Notes under the pieces: generated by a model
Databases searched by the model: none
What the model saw: the letters and a program-made list of their open reading frames with translations, nothing else
Told to the model about the DNA's origin: nothing
Program-made: the position numbers and the translations under genes
In this document: positions 17,746-26,534 of the stretch, one piece after another
Position numbering within the stretch: position 1 is the first letter of the stretch
Layout of the letters: every line of letters begins with the position of its first letter
NCBI GenBank assembly: GCA_964447405.1
Contig: CAYUSP010000005.1
Span: 1 to 64,000, forward strand
Direction: 5' to 3'
From: JALNZF01 sp964447405
GTDB lineage: Bacteria > Nitrospirota > UBA9217
DNA length: 64,000 bases

Positions 17746-19158
17746 ATGAAAGACCTTTCGATTGGGATGGAAATGTCCTTGCCTGCTAAACGTACCGCAA
17801 AACAGACTGCAGCCCAACATCTGGAACAACTGGATAAAAACTTGATTTGGCATCCATTTACCCAGATGAAAGACTGGGAAAAGGACCATCCCCTCATTAT
17901 CGAAAGCGGAAAAGGGTCTTTTCTCACTGATATCACCGGTAAAAAATTCATTGATGGTAGTTCCTCTCTCTGGGTCACGGTCCATGGTCATAGAAAAAAG
18001 GAAATCGACCAAGCTGTCTCCCATCAACTTAAAAAGATCGCTCATTCCACCTTACTGGGTCTTTCAAACGTCCCGTCCATACTCCTCGCTGAAAAGCTTG
18101 CCACAATAGCACCAAAGGGGCTGAAGAAGATATTCTATTCCGACAGCGGCTCAACAGCGGTGGAGATTGCGCTCAAAATCGCTTTTCAATACTGGCATCA
18201 AAAAAGTCCTGAGGGCCAGCGAAAAACAGGATTCATTTCCCTTGCCGATGCATATCATGGCGACACGATTGGGGCTGTCAGCGTTGGAGGCATAGATCTG
18301 TTCCACTCGATCTACAAACCTATCCTTTTTCAGTCCCGCAGGATAGAATCACCATTTTGTTACCGTTGTAAATACGGGCTTACTTATCCGGACTGCCAGA
18401 AAACGTGCCTCGTGCACGCTGAGCGGACCATCCAAAAATTCGCAACTGTAACCGCGGCTTTGATCATCGAACCGCATGTCCAGGGCGCCGCCGGCATGCT
18501 GCTCCAGCCACCAGGGTATATGAAGCGAATCAGGGAACTGTGCACCAAGTACAATATCCTGATGATCGCCGACGAAGTCGCTACCGGTTTTGGCAGGACA
18601 GGTAAAATGTTTGCCTGTGAGCATGAGACCGTTGTTCCCGATTTCCTCTGCGTAGCCAAGGGACTCACGGGCGGATACCTTCCCCTGGCAGCGACGCTCA
18701 CGACGCAGGATATTTACCAGGGGTTTCTGGGTGAATACCACGAGTTCAAGGCATTCTTCCACGGACACACGTATACGGGAAATCCCCTGGCATGTTCCGC
18801 TGCTATCGCAAACATCGATTTATTCAGGAAGGAGAAGACACTCCAGAGGCTTCAGCCGAAAATACTGCATTTGCAAAAAGGCCTGAAACGCTTTAAAGAA
18901 CTTGACCACGTGGGCGATATCCGGCAGAAAGGTTTCATGGTCGGCATTGAACTCGTCAAGCAACGTTTGATGAGGGAGCCTTATCCGCCGGAAGAAAAGA
19001 TAGGGCAGCGGGTGATCCTGGAGGCCCGAAAGCGGGGACTTATCCTGCGGCCGCTGGGCAACGTCATTGTTCTCATGCCGCCGCTCTCTATCTCGATGCC
19101 GGAAATAACAAAAATGTTGGATGCGACGTTTGATGCAATCAGGGTGATAACATCTTAG
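17746..19158 (+). CDS. bioA: Adenosylmethionine-8-amino-7-oxononanoate aminotransferase BioA
   Basis: 470 residues from the first ATG; ATGs at 17767 and 17773 give 463 or 461 and may be the real starts, since the promoter predicts a leader of only about 8 nt. It makes 7,8-diaminopelargonate in biotin synthesis. Visible: LIWHPFTQMKDW (typical BioA N-terminus), YSDSGSTAVEIALK, DAYHGDTIGAVSVGG, the Asp of MIADEVATGFGRTG and PLP-lysine 305 in CVAKGLTGGYLPL. The biotin made would serve the biotin-dependent carboxylases at 37-46 kb. Confidence 0.94.
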   Translation: MKDLSIGMEMSLPAKRTAKQTAAQHLEQLDKNLIWHPFTQMKDWEKDHPLIIESGKGSFLTDITGKKFIDGSSSLWVTVHGHRKKEIDQAVSHQLKKIAHSTLLGLSNVPSILLAEKLATIAPKGLKKIFYSDSGSTAVEIALKIAFQYWHQKSPEGQRKTGFISLADAYHGDTIGAVSVGGIDLFHSIYKPILFQSRRIESPFCYRCKYGLTYPDCQKTCLVHAERTIQKFATVTAALIIEPHVQGAAGMLLQPPGYMKRIRELCTKYNILMIADEVATGFGRTGKMFACEHETVVPDFLCVAKGLTGGYLPLAATLTTQDIYQGFLGEYHEFKAFFHGHTYTGNPLACSAAIANIDLFRKEKTLQRLQPKILHLQKGLKRFKELDHVGDIRQKGFMVGIELVKQRLMREPYPPEEKIGQRVILEARKRGLILRPLGNVIVLMPPLSISMPEITKMLDATFDAIRVITS

Positions 19159-19245
19159 GCTTTTTTGATCAGTTACAGCTTCCCTTCGTAACCAACGGGA
19201 GGGGAGAATGCAGGAGCAGCCCGGCTTAGTCTGCAAACCAGGACC

Positions 19246-19908
19246 TCAATTTCTGACTTTTTCATCCTTTTTGTCCTCAGAGCCCTGAGATACCTGATCA
19301 GAAGAAATGCCTTTCTCCGCTTGCTCCATCAGGGCATCCAACGCCTTCACAGCTTTTGCCGCTTTTCGCCCTTTCTCCTCAGCCTGCTGCTGTACGGATT
19401 CGATCTTTGTACCGGCTGATGTGAAAATTTGTATGACGTCGCTATAATGGGCCCATATCATATAGACCGAGATACCCCACATCAGGACAATTCGCGCAAT
19501 CTTGACCGATTTTGCATGGTCAGCGTCAAATACTTTTAAAAGTGCGAAAAGGAACAGCACGCTCATGACTGCAATGACAGAAATCAGCGCTTTTCTGCTG
19601 AACTGTTTATTATCGTCCGGCACGTTGTGTGCCTGCATAGGGGTTTCTCCCCGCTCCATAGTTACAATCTGCTTTTCCGCTTGTGTTGTCTGAACATCTC
19701 GAACCGGAGGTTTTTTCTCATCTTCCGGCTCGCCGCTAACGATTTTCGCATTCGTACGGTATTGTGCGGGAATAGATTGTAGATTATCGGCAAAATTGAT
19801 CATTCCCTCCTTGTCCTCATATTTATAAATAGCTGCAGCACAGTCTGATGCTACAAATACACCCACTATTGCGATCAACACCAGCGTGACCACATGATTT
19901 CCGCGCAT
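19246..19908 (-). CDS. DUF4124 domain membrane protein
   Basis: 220 residues with an N-terminal signal or anchor segment (about 7-26). A DUF4124-type stretch follows (IYKYEDKEGMINFADNLQSI, then PAQYR), then two transmembrane helices at about 108-125 and 136-154 and a Lys/Glu-rich coiled tail. Function unknown. It converges with bioA. Confidence 0.75.
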   Translation of the reverse strand: MRGNHVVTLVLIAIVGVFVASDCAAAIYKYEDKEGMINFADNLQSIPAQYRTNAKIVSGEPEDEKKPPVRDVQTTQAEKQIVTMERGETPMQAHNVPDDNKQFSRKALISVIAVMSVLFLFALLKVFDADHAKSVKIARIVLMWGISVYMIWAHYSDVIQIFTSAGTKIESVQQQAEEKGRKAAKAVKALDALMEQAEKGISSDQVSQGSEDKKDEKVRN

Positions 19909-20015
19909 AACATTCTCCCCTCTCTATCCTGCAGAACCGAATTAATGGTAATGCAGATACAGAACGATGTCAAGATTTTCATCGTATAAATGGCTGACAA
20001 ATGGTTGGCGACACA

Positions 20016-20044
20016 TTGACAATGTCTTCTGCTTGCATTATGCT
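20016..20044 (+). promoter_or_regulatory. Possible promoter of the MFS transporter gene
   Basis: TTGACA (20016-20021) and TATGCT (20039-20044) with a 17-nt spacer, about 50 nt upstream of the transporter ATG. Confidence 0.45.
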
Positions 20045-20095
20045 GTGCACCAGTATAGCTGATCCCTGCAAAACGACCTCCAATCCGGTGTATCA

Positions 20096-21337
20096 ATGAT
20101 CAACAAACAGATTATCAGTTGGTGCCTGTTCGACTTTGCGAACTCGAGCTACTCCGCCGTGATTGCTGCGGTCATATTCCCTGTCTATTATACGAACATT
20201 ATTGTAGGAAATACTGCGGGTGCAGGCGACCTCTGGTGGGGCAGGGCAATTTCAACAAGCATGCTATTCATAGCTATTAGTTCACCATTCCTTGGGGGTG
20301 TGGCTGACTATGCAGGCTTGAGAAAAAAGCTTCTTACACTGTACACCGCACTGAGCATTACAGCAATTTTGGGATTTTCATTGCTGAGTCCCGGTTCGGT
20401 CCTTCCCGGTTTTATTCTGATCTTGGCAGCAAATGTCGGCATGGAAGGCGGCCTGGTATTCTACAATTCTTTTCTACCCCGGATCGCACCTGCATCGCAT
20501 CAAGGGCGCGTATCGAGTTGGGGATTCGGCATTGGTTATGCGGGCTCCATTCTATCTCTGCTCATTGCCTTGCCGCTTGTGCAAACCGGACATTATGGCA
20601 CGACCTGGATCGCGACAGCACTGTTTTTCGCGGTCAGTTCATTACCCGCACTGCTGTACCTGCCCGCAGATGATCAATCCAAAGTCACGGCAATGCAGGC
20701 AGGGACCAGGGGTATGGGTGCGGCATGGAAAACCTTGAAAGAGCTCTGGCACCGCAGGGAGCCGAGAAAATTTCTGATTGCTTACCTTTTCTATGAAGAC
20801 GGCGTCAATACGGTGATAGTCTTTTCCAGCATCTTTGCATCAACAACCCTTCACTTCAGTACCGCGGAACTGGTAGGGCTTTACATTACCGTCCAGGTCA
20901 CCGCCCTCATCGGGGCGCTTGTCCTTGCAAAACCCACGGATACATGGGGCCCGAAGAATGTGGTGAGTATCTCTCTTGTACTCTGGACGCTCGTCGTTAC
21001 TGCAGCTTTCTTTGTCCAAACTAAAGAGCAATACTGGGCTGTGGCATGCGCAGCGGGATTGGGTTTGGGTACTGTTCAAGCTGGCACACGCGCCTTTTAT
21101 ACTCAGTTCATTCCACGGGGCAAAGAGGCTGAGTATTTCGGGGTGTATTCACTTGTAGGCAAATCATCGGCAGTCATAGGCCCCCTGCTTTTCGGATTTA
21201 TATCTTCCACATTAGGAAGCCAGAGACCGGCAATCCTTTCGATAGCCTTCCTATTCATCATAGGTCTTTTTTTGCTCTCCCGGGTCAAGAGTGGCGGCCC
21301 ATCCTCGATTACCGGGGAAACGGCTGAACCCGGATAG
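20096..21337 (+). CDS. MFS transporter, UMF1/Atg22-like family
   Basis: 413 residues with about twelve hydrophobic helices. The N-terminal SWCLFDFANSSYSAVIAAVI and the loop ADYAGLRKKLL are typical of the UMF1 group related to the yeast vacuolar effluxer Atg22. In bacteria the substrates are mostly unknown. It lies alone between the DUF4124 gene and the yceD operon. Confidence 0.88.
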   Translation: MINKQIISWCLFDFANSSYSAVIAAVIFPVYYTNIIVGNTAGAGDLWWGRAISTSMLFIAISSPFLGGVADYAGLRKKLLTLYTALSITAILGFSLLSPGSVLPGFILILAANVGMEGGLVFYNSFLPRIAPASHQGRVSSWGFGIGYAGSILSLLIALPLVQTGHYGTTWIATALFFAVSSLPALLYLPADDQSKVTAMQAGTRGMGAAWKTLKELWHRREPRKFLIAYLFYEDGVNTVIVFSSIFASTTLHFSTAELVGLYITVQVTALIGALVLAKPTDTWGPKNVVSISLVLWTLVVTAAFFVQTKEQYWAVACAAGLGLGTVQAGTRAFYTQFIPRGKEAEYFGVYSLVGKSSAVIGPLLFGFISSTLGSQRPAILSIAFLFIIGLFLLSRVKSGGPSSITGETAEPG

Positions 21338-21412
21338 TACATGCTCTTTTTTTATTATAAATAGATTGGGGAGAGTAATCCGTAGAGAGATCAACATACC
21401 CCGTATTTTATC

Positions 21413-21441
21413 TTGACAAATTCGAGCCTTCACTCTATAAT
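21413..21441 (+). promoter_or_regulatory. Consensus sigma-70 promoter of the yceD-rpmF-plsX-fabH operon
   Basis: Exact TTGACA (21413-21418) and exact TATAAT (21436-21441) with a 17-nt spacer. Transcription should start near 21448, about 30 nt before the yceD ATG. Confidence 0.88.
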
Positions 21442-21477
21442 TCGTTGCTTACAACTACCAGGGCTACTATTATCGCC

Positions 21478-21987
21478 ATGAAAATCAATGATATACCGCC
21501 AGAGGGGCTATCACTGGAATTAAATCAGACGATTGATCTGTTCGATACCGGGGCTGCTGCAACGCCAGTAACCGCAGTGCTGAACATAAAGCCCATCGGA
21601 GTTGGAGTTTTTCACATTGCTGGCCGTGTTCGTTCAGAACTGACCCTTGAGTGCAGCCGGTGCTTAAAATGGTATCAGCACCATGTTGACACTGTTATGA
21701 ATATAGACCTCGCGCCGCTGACAACCATGGGCGCGGCACCTGAACACGAGGTCAACCGTTCAGAGCTTGACACAGAGTTCTACCAGGGAGACGAGATCAG
21801 TCCCTCCGATCTCGTCAAGGAACAGTTGTTGATCATGGTTCCCATGGTTCCCCTCCATGATCAACAATGCAAGGGGCTCTGTCCGAACTGCGGTATAGAC
21901 ATGAATTTGTCGTCATGCAATTGCACTGAAAAAAATCGCGGGGAGTTCGGCCCTTTTGCGGCTCTCAAAGATTTAATGAATAAATAA
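21478..21987 (+). CDS. yceD: DUF177 (YceD-like) protein
   Basis: 169 residues from the ATG at 21478 (MKINDIPPEGLSLELNQ); the upstream in-frame TTG overlaps the transcription start. Conserved cysteines ECSRCLKWY and QQCKGLCPNCGIDMNLSSCNC suggest a zinc site. YceD has been linked to 23S rRNA accumulation and almost always precedes rpmF, as here (19 nt gap). Confidence 0.9.
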   Translation: MKINDIPPEGLSLELNQTIDLFDTGAAATPVTAVLNIKPIGVGVFHIAGRVRSELTLECSRCLKWYQHHVDTVMNIDLAPLTTMGAAPEHEVNRSELDTEFYQGDEISPSDLVKEQLLIMVPMVPLHDQQCKGLCPNCGIDMNLSSCNCTEKNRGEFGPFAALKDLMNK

Positions 21988-22006
21988 GAAGGAGCGTTAC
22001 ACGATC

Positions 22007-22189
22007 ATGGCAAATCCAAAACACAAAACATCCAAGTCCCGAAGGGATAAACGGCGCACGCATAAGCATCTCAAAGCGCCGAATCTATCTCTCTGTCCGC
22101 AATGCCAGGAAGTGAAGAAGCCCCATCATGCCTGCATGTCCTGTGGCACCTACAAAGGCCGCGAGGTTGCGGCTGTCAATCAGATATAA
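22007..22189 (+). CDS. rpmF: Ribosomal protein L32
   Basis: 60 residues. MANPKHKTSKSRRDKRRTH is the typical L32 N-terminus. Two pairs CPQC and CMSC form the zinc ribbon (the C+ zinc-binding form). A strong ribosome-binding site (AAGGAG) precedes the ATG. Confidence 0.97.
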   Translation: MANPKHKTSKSRRDKRRTHKHLKAPNLSLCPQCQEVKKPHHACMSCGTYKGREVAAVNQI

Positions 22190-22202
22190 TCATCGCATGT
22201 TT

Positions 22203-22249
22203 AAAGGCAAAGGGAGAATATTGTCACTATCAATGACCCTTTGCCTTTT
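22203..22249 (+). terminator. Attenuator-like hairpin between rpmF and plsX
   Basis: A perfect 12-bp stem, AAAGGCAAAGGG (22203-22214) with CCCTTTGCCTTT (22237-22248), a loop of 22 nt, then a short T-rich run. It may terminate part of the transcription from the ribosomal protein before the lipid genes. Confidence 0.65.
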
Positions 22250-22266
22250 ATATTGCGGGAGCTTGT

Positions 22267-23280
22267 ATGAAGATTGCCGTTGATGCCATGGGGGGGGATA
22301 ACGCGCCGCAGGCTGTCGTAGCTGGGGCTGTTCAAGCTGCGGTCGAGTACGGGATCGGCATTATTCTGGTGGGCATTGATCAGACCGTCCATGCCGAGCT
22401 GAAAAAATACCCCCGTGCGCAATCACTTCCGATCGAGGTCAAGCATGCTTCTGAAGTGGTGGACATGCTCGATTCGTCTGCCACGGTATTCCGCCGGAAG
22501 AAGGATTCATCCATCCGCGTGGCCAATGACCTGGTAAAATCCGGAGAAGCCGTAGCCGTGATCAGCGCCGGACACACAGGTGCTGCGATGTCGACCTCCC
22601 TATTCGTCCTGGGAAAGCTTGAAGGTATCGAACGCCCAGCCATCGCAACATTCATGCCCACCATCAAAGGGACGTCCATCATCCTTGATGTTGGTGCGAA
22701 TGTGGACTGCAAGCCAAATCACCTGCTGCAGTTTGCCATCATGGGCGAAGTGTATGCAAAATATCTTCTCAAGAATGCCAATCCCCGAGTGGGTCTTCTC
22801 TCCATCGGCGAAGAGCAAACAAAGGGCAACGAACTGACCAAGGAAGCTTTCAAGCTCCTTACCGAGACCTCGCTTAATTTCATCGGCAACGTCGAAGGCA
22901 GGGATGTAATGTCGGGCAAGGCTGATGTCGTTGTATGCGACGGATTCATCGGCAATGTGGTGCTGAAAGTGTCGGAAGCTGTGGCAGAGTCAATCGGATT
23001 GTTCCTCAGGCAGGATATTGAAAAGAGTCTTCTCAGCAAGCTGGGTTACCTGCTGATGCGTCCGGCGTTCCGGTCGCTTAAGCGGCGCGTGGATTACGCG
23101 GAATACGGAGGCGCCCCTCTTGTCGGAATCAATGGCATCAGCATCATCAGCCACGGCCGCTCATCAGACCGGGCGATCAAGAACGCGATCCGTGTTGCAT
23201 CTGAACTCGCCAAAAGCGAAGTTAATAAGCATATTCACGAGGACATCAAAAAGAATATGGAGCTGGTAAAAGCCAAATGA
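22267..23280 (+). CDS. plsX: Phosphate acyltransferase PlsX
   Basis: 337 residues, normal length. It makes acyl-phosphate from acyl-ACP for phospholipid synthesis. MKIAVDAMGGDNAPQAVVAG, the SAGHTGAAM loop, ANVDCKPNHLLQFA and ADVVVCDGFIGNVVLK are family signatures. Its stop overlaps the fabH start by 4 nt (ATGA), so the two are translationally coupled. Confidence 0.97.
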   Translation: MKIAVDAMGGDNAPQAVVAGAVQAAVEYGIGIILVGIDQTVHAELKKYPRAQSLPIEVKHASEVVDMLDSSATVFRRKKDSSIRVANDLVKSGEAVAVISAGHTGAAMSTSLFVLGKLEGIERPAIATFMPTIKGTSIILDVGANVDCKPNHLLQFAIMGEVYAKYLLKNANPRVGLLSIGEEQTKGNELTKEAFKLLTETSLNFIGNVEGRDVMSGKADVVVCDGFIGNVVLKVSEAVAESIGLFLRQDIEKSLLSKLGYLLMRPAFRSLKRRVDYAEYGGAPLVGINGISIISHGRSSDRAIKNAIRVASELAKSEVNKHIHEDIKKNMELVKAK

Positions 23281-24257
23281 TCCAAGCGCGCATAATAGGT
23301 ACCGGATCGTTCGCACCCAGAAAGGTCATCACCAACCATGACCTTGAAAAACTCGTTGATACAAACGATGCCTGGATCATCGAACGCACCGGCATCAGGG
23401 AGCGAAGGATTGCTGAAAAAGGCCAGACGACATCCGATCTCGCATACGAAGCGTCAAAAAAAGCGCTGAAAGCGGCCGGGATCACAGCGGATGAGCTGGA
23501 CCTGATCATCGTGGCAACCATAACGCCCGATATGATCCTGCCGAGCATGAGCTGTGTGCTCCAGGATAAACTGGGAGCCAGAAAAGCGGCAGCCTTTGAT
23601 ATTAATGCAGCTTGCTCCGGATTTATTTATGGCATGTCGGTCGCCGATGCCTTTATCAGGGCGGACAGGTACAAAACGATCCTGCTTGTCGGAGCCGAAG
23701 TTCTCTCGCGCTTCATGGACTGGGAGGATCGTGGTACGTGCATATTGTTCGGTGACGGAGCGGGAGCCGCCGTGATCCAGCGGCATTCCGGCAAACGGGG
23801 CATCCTCTCGACCCACATTCATTCCGATGGATCCCAGGGCGATCTGCTCTTCGTCCCCGCCGGTGGAGCTCAGAATCCTGCATCACATGACACGATACGA
23901 AAACGGATGCATTTCGTTAAAATGAAGGGGAATGAAACGTTCAAATTAGCAGTACGTTCTCTCGAACAAGTCGTTCAAGAGGCGCTGGAACACAACAAGG
24001 TAAAGCCGGAAGACATAGATTTTCTCGTTCCTCATCAGGCAAACTTAAGGATCATCCAGGCCATGGCACAGCGCCTGAACATGCCCATGGAAAAAGTAGT
24101 GTTGACGCTGCCGAAATACGGCAACACTTCGGCGGCCTCTATCCCCATGGCTCTCGATGAAGCGGTCAGGGACGGCAGGATCAAGGAGAATCACCTGCTC
24201 CTTTTCGAGGCCTTTGGCGGCGGTATGACCTGGGCCTCGGCATTGGTCCGCTGGTGA
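23277..24257 (+). CDS. fabH: 3-oxoacyl-ACP synthase III FabH
   Basis: 326 residues. It starts fatty-acid synthesis by condensing acetyl-CoA with malonyl-ACP. The catalytic triad is Cys113 (INAACSGFIYG), His253 (VPHQANLRI) and Asn283 (YGNTSAAS). It ends the yceD operon; no fabD or fabG follows it, those functions being encoded elsewhere in the window. Confidence 0.97.
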   Translation: MIQARIIGTGSFAPRKVITNHDLEKLVDTNDAWIIERTGIRERRIAEKGQTTSDLAYEASKKALKAAGITADELDLIIVATITPDMILPSMSCVLQDKLGARKAAAFDINAACSGFIYGMSVADAFIRADRYKTILLVGAEVLSRFMDWEDRGTCILFGDGAGAAVIQRHSGKRGILSTHIHSDGSQGDLLFVPAGGAQNPASHDTIRKRMHFVKMKGNETFKLAVRSLEQVVQEALEHNKVKPEDIDFLVPHQANLRIIQAMAQRLNMPMEKVVLTLPKYGNTSAASIPMALDEAVRDGRIKENHLLLFEAFGGGMTWASALVRW

Positions 24258-24411
24258 TTGCGGGCCAGAAGAGATGAGAACTAAATCGCTTCGAAGATAG
24301 TACTTCAGGTGACTAAATACTTTTCACACGCCTAGCAGGCACCTGTTTGTAGCGCACTCTGCTCACGGATTATTGAACCAGCAATGTGCATTTTTCTTAT
24401 TGGGGGTACCA

Positions 24412-25569
24412 ATGGATTACTTGCTTACGGAAGAACAGATCATGATACGGGACCTCGCACGCCAGATTGCCGTCGAAATGATCGTCCCGATGCGCGCAGA
24501 ACTCGATGAACACAACAAATTCCCTGCTGACATTATGAAGGCCATGGCGCAGGCTGATCTATTCGGCATCTATATCGCGGAGGAGTACGGTGGGCTCGGC
24601 AAGAAGAGTTTTGAGCTCTTTCTCGCCATCGAAGAACTGTCGAAGGCATGTCTCGGCGTTTCCACAGCATATGCGGCAAACGCCCTGGGCACCTACCCCA
24701 TACTGTTGAACGGTTCCGAAGCCCAAAAGAAAAAATACCTGCCGGATATTGCTTCAGGCAAACGCATGGTTGCATTCGGTCTTACGGAGGCAAACGCGGG
24801 CAGCGATGCGAGCGGCGTTCAGACCACTGCAAAGCTCGAGGGTAATGAATACGTTTTGAATGGGACCAAACAGTGGATAACGAATGGCGGCGAAGCGGAG
24901 ATCTACTCAGTTATTGCCATTACCGACAAATCCAAAGGAGCCCGCGGCGCTTCAGCCTTTATCGTTGAAAAAGGAACACCTGGCTTTACGTTCGGCAAGA
25001 AAGAAAACAAGATGGGCATACGCGCATCTGCCACGACTGAACTGATCTTCAATAACTGTAGAATTCCCAAGGAGAATCTCATTGCAAAGGAAGGCATGGG
25101 TTTCATCATCGCCATGAGGACCTTGGACAGTTCGCGCGCAGGCGTCGGTGCGCAGGGAGTGGGAGTTGCCCAGGGAGCTATCGACGAGGCAATCAGGTTC
25201 GCCAAGAACCGGATTCAGTTTGGCCAGCCGATCACGTCTTTTCAGGCCATCCAGCATATGCTCGCCGATATGCAGACGCAGACAGAGGCAGCCCGTGCGA
25301 TTGTCTATGCTGCTGCCCGCATGATGGATAGCGGCATCAAGGACTTCTCGCGGGCTTCGGCAATGGCGAAGGTATTCGCCACTGACACCGCCATGAGAGT
25401 AACGACAGACGCCGTGCAAGTCATGGGCGGTTCGGGCTACATGAAAGAGTACCCTGTTGAAAAGATGATGCGCGATGCAAAGGTCCTCCAGATCTACGAA
25501 GGGACCAACCAGATCCAGCGCAACGTAATTGCCCTGGACATGATCAAGGAAGCAACAAGGCAAAAATAA
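24412..25569 (+). CDS. Acyl-CoA dehydrogenase (short-chain/butyryl type)
   Basis: 385 residues from the ATG at 24412, preceded by TGGGGG; an upstream TTG frame extension is unlikely. It is a FAD enzyme oxidising acyl-CoA to enoyl-CoA and passing electrons to Etf. Signatures: FGLTEANAGSDASGVQT, WITNGGEAEIY, and the catalytic Glu363 in YEGTNQIQRNVIA. It lies directly upstream of etfB and etfA, its likely electron acceptor. Chain-length preference cannot be told from the sequence by eye. Confidence 0.94.
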   Translation: MDYLLTEEQIMIRDLARQIAVEMIVPMRAELDEHNKFPADIMKAMAQADLFGIYIAEEYGGLGKKSFELFLAIEELSKACLGVSTAYAANALGTYPILLNGSEAQKKKYLPDIASGKRMVAFGLTEANAGSDASGVQTTAKLEGNEYVLNGTKQWITNGGEAEIYSVIAITDKSKGARGASAFIVEKGTPGFTFGKKENKMGIRASATTELIFNNCRIPKENLIAKEGMGFIIAMRTLDSSRAGVGAQGVGVAQGAIDEAIRFAKNRIQFGQPITSFQAIQHMLADMQTQTEAARAIVYAAARMMDSGIKDFSRASAMAKVFATDTAMRVTTDAVQVMGGSGYMKEYPVEKMMRDAKVLQIYEGTNQIQRNVIALDMIKEATRQK

Positions 25570-25663
25570 CCCGCCTCGCTTTTCTTGTGAGGTATGAATC
25601 TCATCGCATGATAATATTCCGGGTTGTCTTTGACACCCGGCGGATCGATTTTGGAGTAATGGC

Positions 25664-26449
25664 ATGAATATCATTGTGCTGATCAAGCAAGTACCCGACA
25701 CCTCCGAAGTAAAGATAAACCGCGAAACCAATACACTGATACGCGATGGCGTGCCCAGCATCATCAATCCTTTTGACATGTACGCGATCGAAGAAGCGCT
25801 CCGGCTTCGCGAGAAACAAGGCGGTAAGGTTACCGCCGTAACCATGGGCCCGCCGCAGGCAGCCGCCTCGCTCAAAGAGGCCGTAGCGATGGGAGTGGAC
25901 GAAGCTGTGCTCCTGTCGGACCGCGCATTCGCCGGTGCAGACACCTGGGCGACCTCTTACACACTTGCCAAAGGGATACAGAAGCTCGGCAGCTACGATC
26001 TGGTTATCGCCGGCAAACAGGCCATTGACGGCGATACCGCCCAGGTTGGACCGGAAACAGCGGATATGCTTGGCATTCCTTTTGTCGCCTATGTCCGAAA
26101 AATTGAATCCGTCGACAGCGCTAAAATGGTCGTGGAACGTATGATGGATGAGGGGTATGATGTGGTGGAAACCACGCTTCCCGCTCTTATCACCGTGGTA
26201 AAAGAGATCAACCAGCCCCGCTTTGCCTCGCTCAAGGGTAAAATGAAGGCAAAAAATCTGACCGTACCATCCTGGTCAGCATCCGATATCGGAGCAGATC
26301 CGGATCGTTGCGGTTTGAAGGGCTCCCCCACCAAGGTTGTCAAGATTTTCCCCCCTGCCCCTCGCGGCCAGCGGGAGATACTCTCGGGTAGTATCGAAGA
26401 TCAAGCAGCGACCGTGATAAAACAGCTTAAAGAACGGTCGTTACTATAA
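25664..26449 (+). CDS. etfB: Electron transfer flavoprotein beta subunit
   Basis: 261 residues. MNIIVLIKQVPDTSEVKINR and VIAGKQAIDGDTAQVGPETA are typical EtfB signatures, with the AMP/FAD-binding loop in the second. It pairs with the following ferredoxin-EtfA. A hairpin (CCGGGTTGTC-tt-TGACACCCGG, 25619-25640) precedes it. Start ATG has GGAG upstream. Confidence 0.96.
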   Translation: MNIIVLIKQVPDTSEVKINRETNTLIRDGVPSIINPFDMYAIEEALRLREKQGGKVTAVTMGPPQAAASLKEAVAMGVDEAVLLSDRAFAGADTWATSYTLAKGIQKLGSYDLVIAGKQAIDGDTAQVGPETADMLGIPFVAYVRKIESVDSAKMVVERMMDEGYDVVETTLPALITVVKEINQPRFASLKGKMKAKNLTVPSWSASDIGADPDRCGLKGSPTKVVKIFPPAPRGQREILSGSIEDQAATVIKQLKERSLL

Positions 26450-26461
26450 CTAAACTAGATA

Positions 26462-26517
26462 AGAGAACCTGGGTAATATACTGGTATCTGCCAGTTGATC
26501 GGCACCGTCGGTTCTCT
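26462..26517 (+). promoter_or_regulatory. Two-stem RNA structure between etfB and etfA
   Basis: AGAGAACC (26462-26469) pairs with GGTTCTCT (26510-26517), enclosing a second hairpin ACTGG-tatctg-CCAGT (26480-26495). It sits 17 nt before the etfA GTG start. No T-run follows, so it is more likely an RNA processing or translation element than a terminator. Confidence 0.5.
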
Positions 26518-26534
26518 GATAAAGGGATTTCATC

